From Lucinisca nassula (lineage: Eukaryota; Mollusca; Bivalvia; Lucinida; Lucinidae), in NCBI GenBank assembly GCA_963580285.1, contig OY757021.1, positions 96,149,221 to 96,213,220 on the forward strand: a stretch of 64,000 bases of DNA, written 5' to 3'. Within the stretch, counting starts at the first letter, position 1, and every line of letters starts with the position of its first letter. Shown here piece by piece: positions 1-44,045 of the stretch. A model generated the notes under the pieces. It saw only the letters and a program-made list of their open reading frames with translations, was not told the DNA's origin and ran no database searches. The translations under genes were made by a program, and so were the position numbers.

Positions 1-30
1 AGTTTTGGGACGGGCAGGCCTAAGCAAACA

Positions 31-87
31 GCACAGACCCAGATCAGACTGTTCCTGAAGGAGCAGTCTGATCAGGGTCAACACTGT
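31..87. repeat. GATCAGAC-type hairpin
   Basis: Imperfect inverted repeat with arms around CAGATCAGACTG and CAGTCTGATCAGGG. The same hairpin theme recurs at least ten times in the window inside different element families. Confidence 0.6.
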
Positions 88-164
88 TGTCATAAGCGTG
101 TCCAGGAAAGGTGTGGTTAGGTAAACTGACAGGCGTGAGAATTCCAAACAAGCAAACCACATCA

Positions 165-437
165 CGAAAACACGCCTATATAAGTTTGACCCCCTTGAAC
201 CCCACTTTTATATTGTAAAACTGGGGTTTACAGGGGTAAACCTTTATATTTCATACTTCTGCTCTAAAGTAAAAATTGTCGATACTCGTTAGAACCACCT
301 CGATGAGGCGGTTCTAACGAGTACCGACAATCTATATTTTGAGCAGAAATCAGAAAAAATATTACAATTTTTCGTCTTAAAATTTTCCTTTTTTTCGGCG
401 GTAAAAATTACAATGTATTTGTATAGGCGTGTTTTCG
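165..437. mobile_element. Palindromic MITE (family G)
   Basis: Perfect 16-bp terminal inverted repeats, CGAAAACACGCCTATA at 165-180 and its complement at 422-437. An inner long palindrome at 275-331 is built on ACTCGTTAGAACC. Related incomplete copies lie near 10990-11190, 33490-33640 and 44500-44665. No ORF; class unknown. Confidence 0.7.
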
Positions 438-501
438 AAATAAAACGAAAATCCTCCTTTATCTGGAGCTATTAATTATTCCGTCTTTCCTCTGTTTCCA
501 G

Positions 502-32046
<31,545 letters not shown>

Positions 32047-33480
32047 CTAATTTGATGTTTCATGAAAGAAAAAATAATCATTAGCCACGAGCAAAACTTT
32101 CTTTTCAGACATATGCACCAAGCAAAGACTATGTCAGCCCTATGCTTTCACATCTTTGCTGTGGGTTTTTATGGATTCCTGTTGACCAAAATCTTGACAG
32201 ACTTTTTTCTGACTGAATGGATATACTGACGTCATATCTGAAAACATATGTTCGCTCGACACAGCTTGCACCGAGTTGATTAACCTTTTTCATGCTCAGC
32301 TTACTTGAGCATGAAATATGTCCATTGAATTTTAAAATGCCTACTATTATTGGCAGTTAAAAACTTATGAGCAGGACAAATGACATTGTTATTCTCAGCA
32401 GGAAAATCATATATATTTGTCAATTTGAATGAGCATTACAATTTTCATACTCAACTGAGTTGCACATAAAAAGTTTTATAAAATCGAACCCTGTCTTCCT
32501 TCCACTTAAGATACACATCGACCTTGTCTCTTTTCTATAAGAACTGGGGCTGAGCTAGTAAATCAAACGGCATGTTACATGTGCTCTGCGAAGATCGATC
32601 ATCCTGTGCGCCCAGTCAGTCTGACCAGATTCAGGTTCTTGCTCATCCAATAGTCCAGAGAATTTAGAAGGCGATCTTGTGAACAGGGAAGACTGATCAG
32701 ATCGCAAAAATGATGAGTCGTCATCAGTTGCAAAAGTCTTCTTGTTGATTTTATCAAATCTCAGCTAATCTGATAGGAGAGATCATCTATTTGTGAATGG
32801 AAATCTTTAGTTTATAAAGCCAAATGGAGCTAGCCAAGATTCTGATCAGACTGGTGATGTCGCAAAGTTACCTAAACATTTCCAAACGGTTTGATAACTC
32901 TTTTCTTTGCACAAAAATAGCCATCAAAAGAGATGGCGAATCCCCCGACCAAAAAGCCAGTATGACATTCAGAAGATTTATACATGCAGAAAGTTCTCTA
33001 GAATCAAAACACACCAGCTAATCCTGAATTATATACCTGATGCTGCGTTCTACTACCGGTCACCCGAAAGACCGAAACCTATCAAAATCACCACAGAAAT
33101 CACCGAAATCACCCTGGGAATAACGGAAATCGCTCTGGGAATGACACAAATCACCCTTGTAATATAGGTAGAATAGGTCAGGGCAGGGTATTTAGGTATG
33201 GTCAAGTTGGGTTTCGTAGGGACGAGTTTGGTAGGGGAATCACCAAATTGAGTAGGGTATTATACTGCAATTACCATTGTCAGGTATATATGAATGAGGG
33301 TAAGATATGTTATACCGGTGCACGTCATTTCGTCGAAAACCAAATATTTATATACTTTTCCTTGTTAACAAGATGTTAACAAATATATGACTCATTTCGA
33401 GAATGTTCTATAAGAAGATAAACACGATATTTATAGCACTATTAGGTCACCCAATGGGGGTGAAAGTGGGAATCAGAAAA
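32047..33480 (+). other. Probable 3' UTR and downstream flank of the CAP gene
   Basis: No perfect AATAAA close to the stop. The first clear one I see is at 33480-33485, so the UTR end is undecided. At 33075-33165 there is a short imperfect tandem (GAAATCACC/GGAATAAC). No other feature. Confidence 0.4.
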
Positions 33481-33489
33481 ATAAATTCT

Positions 33490-34150
33490 TATGCATGCAC
33501 TTTTATATAGTAAAATTAGGGTTTACTGTGGAAAACCCTGTTTTTCCAATTTCTGCTCAAAATATAGATTGTGGGCACTCGTTAGAACCGCCTCGATGAG
33601 TATATTTGGAGCAGAAATAAGAAAAATATCCCATTATTTCATCTGTATTAGTATAGACAACAGGCAAATTGTCTAAAATTTAAAAAAAAAAAAAAAAAAA
33701 AGGAAAATAACAAAGATGCGACATTTCGTCTAAAATCCTTAATCTCTGGGATGTTTCCAGATCTTAAGCATCACACTTGACGCTCCACGTCTCGGTGATA
33801 CGTTGATCTGGAAACATCAACATGACGTGATACAATGTGGCAGATGAAGTTACTTTAGAAATAATGTAATAATGTGTATATGAGCCCCGCCAAGCGAATT
33901 TGTGTCTTCGAGCATTCCGTCGTGACGAATTTTAACTGCGCATGCCCAGCCATTCAGAGGGGCCAGGGATATGGCTTTCTGTTCCTCTTGATTCACTGCT
34001 TGTATGAGCGGGCAGCGAAGGTTCTGGTGAGACTGCGAGGATGCGCAGGCTCGCCTGAACCTTCGCTGCTCGCAAAGGCGATATGTACCAAAATCGCTTG
34101 ACGAGGCCCATATATAAATGCATATATCAGCAAGATATTGCATAAATTAT
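33490..34150. repeat. Family G fragment and a GGTTCTGG/CCTGAACC hairpin
   Basis: 33490-33640 matches the MITE at 165-437 with half of its palindrome lost. At 34013-34074 GCGAAGGTTCTGGTGAGACTG pairs with the stretch ending GAACCTTCGC. Frames on both strands across it are palindrome artefacts. Confidence 0.5.
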
Positions 34151-34154
34151 GTGG

Positions 34155-34945
34155 TTGAAGACCGTTGGTGTTATGGCCATCACAAGGTTTAAATGTGAGG
34201 GGAGATAACTAAAGTACCATGGCATCCAGAGTTGTGCTCATGATACACTTTAACCTCGTGTACAATTGTACCAAGTTCCAACAATATATCTCAAAGGGTG
34301 TTTGAGTTATGGCGGTCACAGTTATATTGTCAAGATTATTTAAATACCATGGCACCCAGAGTTATGGTTCTTGCTCATGACACGTCATCCAGAGTTGTGG
34401 TTCTTGCTAACGAGGTGTCTTCTAAACCTCGTGTATAACTATATATAACAAAGGTGTTGGGGTTAATGTGTTCAAAAGGTTAAATTGTCAGGGGATATAA
34501 CTAGAATTCCCTTGCTCATGACACGTCATCCAGAGTTGTGGTTCTTACTAACGACGTGTCTTCTAAACCTCGTGTATAACTATATATAACAAAGGTGTTT
34601 GGGTAAATGTGATCACAAGGTTATATTGTCAGTGGAGATACTAAAATTCCACAGTACCCAGTTACGGTTCTTGCTCATGATACAGCTTCTTAACCACGTG
34701 TACAATTGAATCAGTACCAAGTCCCCAACCACATGTACAGTTGTACCAAGTCCCTTTCAAATATTTCAAAGGGCATTGGAGTTATTTTGATCAAAAGGTT
34801 AAATTGTCAGACGATTTAACTAAAATACCAAGCCCTCCAGAGCTGTGTTCTTACTCATGACATACCTTCTTAACCTCCTGTACAACTATACCAAGTACTG
34901 TTAATATACCTTGAAGGGTATCTGAGTTATGGGGATCACAGAGAT
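34155..34945. repeat. Core-repeat array (~110-160-bp units)
   Basis: About six diverged units with GTTAAATTGTCAGGGGATAT, CAGAGTTGTGGTTCTTGCTC and AACCTCGTGTACAA. It is another core type of the pearl-like style, without visible ends. Confidence 0.6.
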
Positions 34946-36930
34946 GTGTCTATGGTCGGATGTACGCCAGGCTGATTGCTATATCCCCCAAACTTATTCA
35001 GTCTGGAAATAGCAAAGCTCGACATTTCATGTTTTTGTGTTACTTTTAAAGATGTCAGCCCCACAGCGTCAGTTTCTGTCGTCTCCAAGAGAGCAGGGAT
35101 CAAAGTGATATGCAGGATGGATGAGGAAAACAAGAGGGCCCTAAATCTCTCAGTTGATTTCAAGATGTCTCCAAGCGTCTGAAAGTCATGTGGGTGAAAG
35201 CCATTCCATGAAGCATAACCGTTGCAAAAGTTTCTTTTTTTTTTTTTTTGGCCATGTCAGCCATTTTGTTCATTAAAACAAAACTGTTTAGCTATTTGGG
35301 TAGAGGATCACCTTAGCAACACTCCTGTGAAGTTTGAATGAAATTGGCCCATGGGTATAGTAGGAATTGTCGCTTAAAAGTTTTTTAAATGATCATCTGA
35401 TCCGAACACATTTAGTTATTTTTGTAGATGGTAATCTAAGCAACATTCCTATGAAATTTGATTGAAATTGGCCAAGGGTGTGCATGGGAGATTTTGTTTA
35501 AAGATTTTTTTTTCTATTTTAACTCTGACAGCCATCTTGTTGATCACAGCAGAACCGTTTTAGCTAATGTTGGTAGAGAGCCACCTAAACAACATTCCTG
35601 TGTAGTTTGAATCAAATTAACCCAAGCGTTTAGGAGGAGTTCGCATTTAAAGCAAACAGATGACATTATTCTATTTTAGCTCTGCTGGCCATTTTGCTCA
35701 TCGGGGCAGAACCAATTAGCTATTTTGATAGAGAATCACATAAGCAACATACCTTTAAGTTTGAATGAAATTGGCCCAAGAGCATGGGAGGAGTTGTCGT
35801 TTAAAGATTTTTCTATTTTTAGGTCTGGCGGTCATCATGCTCACCTGAGTGGAATGATTTTAGCTATATACATGTAGTTAGGGAGCTACCCAGGCAACAT
35901 TCCTATGAAGTTAAAATTAAATTTGTCCAAGAGTTTAAAAGAAGTTCACACTTAAAGCAAATATTTGGTTTTCTATTTTTAGCTCTGGTCGCCATCTTGT
36001 TCATTGGAGCAAAACTGTTATAGCTACTTTGGTTCAGGGTCAATTAAGCAACATTCTTATGAAGTTTGAATGAAATTCGGTCAAGGGTACAGAATGTGTT
36101 GTCATTTAAAGGGTTTCCTTTTTTTTCTCTGGCGGACATCTTGTTCATTTGAGCATAACGTTTATAACTATATTGGCAGGGAGTCACCTAGGCAACATTC
36201 CTGTGAAATTTGAATCAAATTGGCCGAAGGGTTAAGGAGGAACTCGTCCACATTTGAAGAAAATTTACACTATTATTCTATTTTTAGCTCTGGTGACCAC
36301 TTTGCTACCAAAGCGGAACCGATTAGCTATTTTCATAAAGGGTCACCAAAGTAACAGTCCTGTGAAGTTTGAATCAAATTGGCCCAAGGAGAAGTTCTCG
36401 TTTAAAGCAAACTGTTGACGTTTTTTTTTTTTTTTTTTTTTTTCATTTTTAGCTCTGGTGGCCATTTTTAGCTCTGGTTTTTCTCATCAGAGGGGTGCCG
36501 TTTCAGCTAATTTCTAAGAGGTCATTTATGCAGCATTCCTATGAAGTTTGAATGAAATTGGCCAAAGGGTACAGGAGTTTTCATTTAATTTCCTGTAGGG
36601 AGCCACATTGATAACATTTCTGTAAAGTTTGAATCAAATTTGGTCAAGGGTTTAGGAGTTCACATTTGAAGCAATTTGCTCAAGGGTTTAGTTCACATTT
36701 GAAGCAAAATTTACGTTCTTCTATTTAAAGCTCTGGTGGTTGTTTTGCTCATCTGAGTGGAACCGTTTTAGCTATTGTGGTACAGGGTCACCTTAGCAAT
36801 ATTCCTATGAAATTTGAATGAAAATGGCCCAAGGCTACAGGAGTTGTTTACAGATTTGTTTTCCTGTTTTTAGCTCTAGTGGCCATCTTGTTCATCAGAG
36901 CGGAAATGTTTAAGCTTTTTCCTAGGCAAC

Positions 36931-38144
36931 TGTTACGAGATGGAATAGGAAACCTCTCTGGTGCTTATGCACATCTAAATTATTTTAGTAGGTATATGGT
37001 AAGGCGGTGCGAGTGAAATATTTTAGGTGAAATATGGTAGGCAAAATGTGCTGCTCCATGCACAAGTCATGCACATATCATACGATGTATGCATGAGTGG
37101 TTTGTGGAGATCTGTTTTTACAATACAGGGGGGCCGCTATAAGGCTGAGTTCTATAAAATTTGCCTAAAAATCGCCAACCGCCAAATTGTGCCATATATG
37201 GTTTTCATTCCCGTCACGTGTTGTGTGGGTGTTCGTTTTGACAGGAGTCATGCCACTGATTTATAGGGTCGTTTCATCATTTTTTTTTCCTATGGGAAAT
37301 ATACTATTTGAACGCAAATCCATTATCTACTCGATTTTTGCTATCTGGCTTTAATTGTGGACGGTATCTCCACCTCGCCACGACTTTAGCGAGCTAATAT
37401 GAGTATGCATGATTTTCCGGTAGTATTCATAGATATAAAAACCCTGAAAAAAACGAACACTATTCAGCAGCAGGTCAAGTTGTAACGTATTCACACAACA
37501 TTGAGACGGGACAGTGAAAGTATATTGAAAGGCACAACAATGTGTGGTGCCCTGCTGCTCCCTGCAAAATAGCAGCAGGTACTGGTACGATGCTGTCGGT
37601 TAGGGTCCAGCAAGGGCGGACAAACCAACATAAACAGGTCGTAGAAAGCAATGTGAGACCAATGTGAGACCATTCGAAATAAACGGGTCGAATAAATAAC
37701 CTGCAGGCGATTCAGGCGAATCAAACCAGTGCGCGATCGCTAAATGATACATATCAACCTGTGGTCGACAACAAGGTCGACAAACTAGTTCACACTAGTG
37801 CGCGAGAGGGGGATTCACCCTAAGTTATAAACTGGCCAGTCGCGTCTTGTGTTGTTTCTTTTTTTTATTTTGTTGTTGTTTTTGTTGTTTGCTTCTGTAG
37901 GCATTCACGTCACCCGTTCCGAGCACAGAACATTGTTTTGCCTTCGGGGCGGACGTCGTGAGTGGGCTACAGAAGCAACTAATTGTGATGTTTTGTGTTA
38001 GTAGTGTTGTATATAGATACTGTAATAAATTCATGTCATTCATTTAATATCTTTTTTGTGCCTTACCCCACAGCGGTCAGAGATCACGCTCGGTTGTCTT
38101 GTCAGCATGGGGTTTTGCGGGACGCCGTAAACCCACATGTAACA
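36931..38144 (+). mobile_element. Solo LTR, 1,214 bp, with 5-bp target-site duplication
   Basis: Begins TGTTACGAGATGG and ends CCACATGTAACA, the TG...CA rule with TGTTAC/GTAACA ends. The flank GCAAC is duplicated at 36926-36930 and 38145-38149, and array text is continuous across it. A TATA-like GATATAAAAACC lies at 37432 and AATAAA at 38023-38028. This fits a retrotransposon LTR left by recombination; the family is not known. Confidence 0.82.
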
Positions 38145-38311
38145 GCAACATTCCTGTGAAATTTGAATCTAACTGGTCTTAGGGTGTAGGAGGAGTTCGT
38201 ATTTGAAGCAATTTTTTTTCTTTTATTGTTAGCTCTGGCAGCCATTTTGATCATTGGAGTAGAACTGTTTAAGCTATTTTATTAGAGGGTCACCTAAGCA
38301 ACATTCAAATG

Positions 38312-38655
38312 AAAAATAAAAGTGAAGGCAATGATCAGGAATCGATACAATTAACCCACAGCTCCCATCAGAGACACCAAAGGATAAGAAACAAAAACAT
38401 GGAACAACTAGACCCTAATGGAAACATCAATAGCGGAAAGCCAAAAGGACAGTTACTTTCCCACCAAATGGCCAATTGGCTATCCAAAAGAAAAAAAATA
38501 CAAGTGATACTAACACTCAAAGACAAACAATAACAAAAATAAACCGCAACAGAATAACCTTCTTGGAACGGTCAGTGAAACAAATTTCCACGGGGGTGGG
38601 TGCGTCTCGTAAGTTCTTCAGTCCACATGAAGGCCTCCTAACTCATCAATGCAAT
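38312..38655 (+). mobile_element. Family E retroelement end fragment
   Basis: From AAAATAAAAGTGAAGGCAAT through GGAACGGTCAGTGAAACAA to CATGAAGGCCTCCTAACTCA. Same text as the left end at 23247-23500. Confidence 0.65.
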
Positions 38656-39155
38656 TGAAGTGAAGTTTAATTGAATTTGGCCCAAGGGTACAGGAGGAGT
38701 TTTCATTTAAAGATTTTTCTATTTTTAGCTTTGGTGGCCATCTTGTTCATCAGAGCAAAACAATTTTAGCTAATTGTGTAGGGAGTCATCCAGGCAACAT
38801 TCCTGTGAAGTTTGAATCAAATTGGCCCAAGGGTTTAGGAGTTCACATTTAAAGCAAATTGTTGACTATGTACGACAGACTTTGACTGAACACAGTACCT
38901 CACCATGAGCAAGTTGTGCTCAGGTGAGCTAAAATGGAGGAACAGATTGAACAAGAGGGCCAAGATGACCCTGAATTGCTCAACTGATTTCAAGATGTCA
39001 CATAGCTTCTCAATGTCATGTGGGTGACAGCCATTCCATAAAGCATAACTGTTACACTTTGATAGATGGTCACCTGGTCAACATTCTTGCGAAGTTTGAA
39101 TAAAACTGTCTTAAGAATTCCTTTCTTTAGCTCTGTGAGCCATTTTGTTCATTGG

Positions 39156-39317
39156 TGAGTGAGTGTTTGAGTTTTACGTCCCACCAACAGCTAAGGTCAT
39201 ACGGAGACGGGACCTCGGTTTAAAGACTCATCCGAAAGTCTGGAGAAGCCCGGGATCGATCCTGCGACCCCTGGTTTACAAGGCGAGTAGCGTAACCACT
39301 GCACCACGGAGGCTTCT
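39156..39317 (-). mobile_element. tRNA-derived SINE S1 with 13-bp target-site duplication
   Basis: On the minus strand GGTGCAGTGGTTACGC is an A box and GGTCGCAGGATCGATCC a B box; the tail is GGGACGTAAAACTCAAACAC. TTTTGTTCATTGG flanks it at 39143-39155 and 39318-39330. Confidence 0.9.
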
Positions 39318-39944
39318 TTTTGTTCATTGGTACAGAACCATTTCAGCTATTTTGGTAGAGGATCACACAAGCAACATTCCTTTCAAGTTTGAATGAAATT
39401 GGCTCATTGGTATAGGAGTTGCTGCCTAAAGGTTTGTCTATTTTTAGATCTGACAGCCATTCTGATCATCTGAGCTATTTTGGTAGAGGGTAATTGAAGC
39501 AACATTCCCGTGAAATTTGATTGAAATTGCCCAAGGAGGTGTTTCTGGATAAAGATTTTTTCTTATTCTAGCTCTGACAGCCATCTTGTTCATCGCAGCA
39601 GAACCATTTTAGCTATTTTAGTAGGGAACCACATAGGCAACATTCATGTGACAGTTGCATCAAATTGATCCAGGGGTCTAGGAGGAGTTTGCATTTAAAG
39701 CAAAATGTTGACATTTTTCTATTTTTAGCTCTGGAATTTGCTCATAAGAGTGGAACAGATTAGCTATTTTGGTAGAGAGTCACCTGAGCAACATTCCAAT
39801 GGAGTTTGAATGAAATTCGTCGCAGTATATAGGAACAATTGTCTTATAAAGATTATTCAATTTTAGCTCTGGTGGCCATTTTGTTCATCGGCGTGGAAGG
39901 ATTTTAGCTATATTGGTAGGGAGCCATCTAGGCAATATTCCTGT

Positions 39945-40115
39945 GAACTAGTAAGAAAAGGCCAAAATCTAAGAACGCAGCCGTCTCAAGTCACCTATAG
40001 AAAGTGACACGGAGGCACACACAAAAACAGCTGAAACATGAACCAACAGCACAAAGCCAAGAAACAAATAAGACACTGCAAAAGAATGACCGACTTGGGA
40101 CGGTCAGTAAACTGG
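39945..40115. repeat. Family E-like fragment
   Basis: Contains ACTTGGGACGGTCAGTAAAC and AACATGAACCAACAGCACA, diverged matches to the family E end. Borders are approximate. Confidence 0.4.
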
Positions 40116-40857
40116 CCAAAAGGTTTAGGAGGGATTCGCATTTCAAGCATTTTTTATGTGTTTTTTTCTATTTTTAGCTCTGGCATGATGCTCATCGAAA
40201 CTATTTTAGTAGAAAGTCTCCTAAGCAATATTCCTTTGAAGTTTAAATGCAATTGGCCCAAGGGTTCAGGAGGCGTTGCCTTTTATATATTTTTAGCTCT
40301 GATGGCCATCATGTTCATCTGAGTGGAACAATTTAAGCTTTTTTTTTGTAGGAGCCACCTAGGAAACATTCCTGTGAAGCTTGAATCAAATCGGCCCAAG
40401 GGTCTAGGAGGAGTTTGTATTTAAAGCTAATTTTTATGTTCTTCTATGTTTAGCTCTGGCAGTCATCTTGCTCGTCGGATCGGAATTGTTTGAACTACTT
40501 TTGCATGGGGTCACCTAAGCAATATTCCTATGAAGTTTGAATGAAATCGCCCCAATGGTATAGGAGTTTGCATTTAAAGCAAATAATTTGAGTTTCTTTT
40601 TTTTAGCTCTGGCACCCATTTTGCCCATCAGACCATAACTGATTTAGCTAGTTTGATAGAGGGTCACCTAAGCAAAAGGAAGTTTGAATGAAACTAGCCC
40701 AAGGGTATGGGAGGAATTGTCACTCAAAGATTTTTATATTTTTAGCTCTGGCAGCCCTCTTGTTCATAGGAGCGGAACAATTCTAGCTATTTCGGTAGGG
40801 AGCCACCTAGACAGCATAGCTGTGAAGTTTGAATCAAATTGGGCCAAGGGTAGCCAT

Positions 40858-40980
40858 TTTGTGGGAAAGTGACTGTCCTTTTAGCTTTCCGCTTTATTTC
40901 ATGCTTGTGTTTCTATCCCTTTCTGATGGGAGCTGTGGGTTAATTGTAAGGATTCTTGATTATTGCCTTCACTTCTATTT
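40858..40980. repeat. Family E end fragment
   Basis: TTGTGGGAAAGTGACTGTCC to TGCCTTCACTTCTATTT, the same end as 24370-24518. Confidence 0.6.
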
Positions 40981-42189
40981 AGTTCACATTTAAAGCAAAC
41001 TGTTTACGTTTTCTTATCTATTTTTTCTCTGGTGGCCACCTTGCTCATTGGAGCGGAACTGTTTTAGCTATATTGGTAGAGGGTCACCTAAGCAACATTC
41101 CTATGAAGTTTGAAAGAAATTGCCCCCAAGGGTATAGGAGTTCTCGTTTAAAGATTTTTTTTTATTTTTAGCTCTGGTGGACATCTTGTTTATCAGAGCG
41201 GACGATTTCAGCTATTCTTAGCTCACATGACACGCAGGTGAGCTTTTGGGATCACTTTTTGTCCGTCGTGCATCCGTCTGTGTATTTGTAAATTTTTTCT
41301 TCAAACGACATCTAAACTTCTGATCGGATTTTGAACAAACTTCACAGGAATGATCGTTAGGTATTCGCCTTTCAAAGTTGTTCAAATAGTTCCGGTCTAT
41401 TGCACATCTAGGTCACAGGAGCAAAAAAAAAAAAAAAAAAAAAAAAGATTTTTTTTTTACTGAAAGCTTCATTTAGTGGACCTCTACCAAGATTGTTCAA
41501 ATTATAACCCTTTGGTTTTACATGGACTTATACAAGGAAAATCTTAAATAATCTTTTCTGAAACCACAAGGCCCACCTAGGTCTTTGATATTTAGTGTGA
41601 AGCTTCATCTAGTGGTCGTCTATCAAGATTGCTCAAATTATAGCCCTGGGGTCAAAATTGCCCTCACCCCGGGGTCCTTTGGTTTTACATGGACTTATAT
41701 AGGGAAAATCTTTTAAAATCTTCTCTGAAACCGCAAGGCCCAGGTCTTTGATATTTGGTGTGAAGCATCATCTAGTGGACCTCTATCAATGTTGTTCAAA
41801 TTATAGCCGTGGGGCCGAAAATACCCCCACCCCGGGGCCCTTTGGTTTTACATACTCATATAGGGAAAATCTTCTTCTCTGAAACAGCAAGGCCCAGGTC
41901 TTTGATATTTGGTGTGAAGTTTCATCTAGTGGACCTCAATCAAGACTGTTCAAATTATAGGGCTGGGGTCAAAAATGCTAACGCCCCGGGCCCTTTGGTT
42001 TAACATAGACTTATATACGAAAATCTTCTACTCTGAAACCAGAAGGCCCAGGTCTTTGATATGAAGCTTCGTCTAGTGGACCTCTACCAAGAATGTTCAT
42101 GCCCCCTCCCCGGCATACCACTGATTTTACATAGACTTATATGGGGAAAACCTTTAAGAATCTTCTTGCCTGAAATCACAAAATTATAT

Positions 42190-42400
42190 AGACTTACATC
42201 ATAGTGTAGTTAATATTTTCTTGTCCTTTGGGATCATCGATTCCATTGTGGAATTTTGAAAATATTTGGGGGTCACTGATGAGGCCTAAATGACCGAAAC
42301 TAGCTAGTCTGGCCCAGAAAACATGTACATTCCATATTTTCATGTTTTGCGTTGTATTTCTTGCTTCCAAAGTATAACCCTTTCTAGAACATATTATATA
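42190..42400 (+). repeat. Hammerhead-bearing repeat (family F)
   Basis: Same text as 5991-6197: CATAGTGTAGTTAATATTTT, GTCCTTTGGGATCATCGATT, TTGCTTCCAAAGTATAACCC. It lies inside an element that is itself inside an array. Confidence 0.7.
42270..42315 (+). ncRNA. Type I hammerhead ribozyme, copy 3
   Basis: Stem I GGGUCA/UGGCCC (42270-42275, 42310-42315). Core CUGAUGA at 42276-42282. Stem II GGCC/GACC with one C-A mismatch at 42285/42293. GAAA at 42296-42299. Stem III ACU/AGU with loop AGCU. Cut predicted after C42309 (GUC). The mismatch may weaken it. Confidence 0.83.
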
Positions 42401-43035
42401 AGGATAAATTTTAAAAATATTCTTGTCTGAAACCAGAAGGCTCCCGTCTTTGATATTTGGTATGAAGCTTCACCTTTTATACCTCCCTCAAGATTATGCA
42501 AAATATAGCACTGGGGCCAATAATGACCCTCCCTGGGGCCCACTTGTTACACTGTGGATCAGGTGAGCGATACAGAGCCATCATGGCCCTCTTGTTGAAG
42601 GGAGTCATCTAGGCAACATTCCTGTGAAGTTTGAATCAAATTGGCCCAAGGGTTTTGGAGGAGTTTATATTTAAAGCTAATTTTTGACATTCTTGTAGTT
42701 TTAGCTCTGGCAGCCATCTTTAGAACGTAAACATTTTAGCAATTTTTGTAGAGTCACCTAAGCAATATTCCTGTGAAGTTTGAATGAAATTGCCACAAGA
42801 GTATAGGAGTTTGCATTTAAATTAAATAATTGATATTTTTTTTTCTATTTTTAGCTCTGGCAGGCATTTTGCTCATCAGACCTACGCAACATTCCTGAAG
42901 CTTGAATGAAATTGGCCCAAGGGTATAGGAGGAGTTGTCGTTCAAAGATTTTTCTATTTTTAGCTTTGGCAGCAATCTTGTTCATCAGAGCAGAACAAGT
43001 TTTGCTATTTCGGTAGGGAGCCATCTACACAACAT

Positions 43036-43197
43036 GAGTAGAGTGCTCGAGTTTTACGTCCCACCAACAGCTAAGGTCATACGGAGATGGGACCTCGGTT
43101 TAAAGACTCATCCGAAAGTCTGGAGAAGTCCGGGATCGATCCTGCGATCCCTGGTTTACAAGGCGAGTAGCGTAACCACTACACCACGGAGGCTTCT
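43036..43197 (-). mobile_element. tRNA-derived SINE S1 with 14-bp target-site duplication
   Basis: Near-identical to the 39156-39317 copy. The flank CATCTACACAACAT (43022-43035) reappears as CATCTAGACAACAT (43198-43211). Confidence 0.9.
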
Positions 43198-44045
43198 CAT
43201 CTAGACAACATACCTGTGTCAAATTGGCACAAGGAGTTCGCATTTAAAGCAAAATTTAACGTGTTTTTTTTTTTCTATTTTTAGCTCTGGTGGCCATCTT
43301 GCTCATTGGAGTGGAACCGTTTAAGCTCTTTTGGTATAGGGTCATCTAAGCAACATTCCTCTGAAGTTTGAAAGAAATTGGGAGAAGGGTATAGGAGTTG
43401 ACATTTTTAAGTTTTTTTCTATTGTTAGCTCTGGTGGCCGTCTTGTTTATCAGAGCAGAACGATTTAAGCTACTTTTGTGTGAAGTTTATATCATATTCG
43501 TCCAAGGGTTTTGCAGGAGTCTGTATTTAAAGCTAATTTTTGACGTTCTTGTATTTTTAGCTCTGGCAGACATTTTGCTTGTCGGGGCGGAACCGTTTTC
43601 GCTACATGTATTTTTGTACTTAGTCACCTAAGCAATATTCCTATTAAAGTTGAATGAAATTGCCGCAAGAGTATAGGAGCCACTATTTCGGTAGGGAGCC
43701 ACCTAGACAACAGCTGTGAAGTTCGAATCGAATTGGCCCAAAGGGTTTAGGAGTTCTCATTTAAAACAAGGTTTGTATGTTTTTCTATATTTAGCTCTGG
43801 TGGCCATCTTGTTTATTGGAGCCGAACCATTTTAGCTATATTGGTAGAGGGTCACCTAAGCTGCAATCCTATAAAGTTTGAAAAAAAAAATGGCCCAAGG
43901 GTACAGGAGTTGTCATTTAAAGATTTTTCTATTTTTAGCTCTGGTGGCCATCTTGTTTATCAGAGCAGAACAATAATAGCTAATTTTGTAGGGAGCCACA
44001 CAGGCCACATTCCTGTGAAGTTTAGGAGTTCGCATTTTAAGCACC

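Larger units (their letters stand above)
35127..38937 (+). mobile_element. Helitron-like element with core repeats, first of two in tandem
   Basis: Starts AACAAGAGGGCCCTAAATC and ends CTCAGGTGAGCTAAAA (38922-38937). The units share AGCTCTGG, CCATTTTG and GTTTGAATGAAATTGGCCCA and are related to but distinct from those at 16.4-18.7 kb. Interrupted by the solo LTR (36931-38144) and a family E fragment (38312-38655). Poly-T runs occur at 35232 and 36420. Confidence 0.7.
41219..42595 (-). mobile_element. Helitron-like element with a different ~145-bp core, inserted in reverse
   Basis: On the minus strand it starts CAACAAGAGGGCCATGATGG, continues CTCTGTATCGCTCACCTGAT and ends CTCACCTGCGTGTCATGTGA plus GCTAA, the same termini as 16393-18687. 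The core differs: GGTGTGAAGCTTCATCTAGT, CCCTGGGGTCAAAA, GGTTTTACATGGACTTATAT. It carries a family F hammerhead repeat at 42190-42400. Confidence 0.72.
38954..44045 (+). mobile_element. Second Helitron-like core-repeat element, heavily invaded
   Basis: Starts AACAAGAGGGCCAAGATGAC 17 bp after the first ends. Units continue to 44045, where array text stops without the terminal hairpin. Inserts: SINE S1 (39156-39317), family E pieces (39945-40115, 40858-40980), the opposite-strand element 41219-42595, and SINE S1 (43036-43197). About 33 units are recognisable over both elements. Confidence 0.65.
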
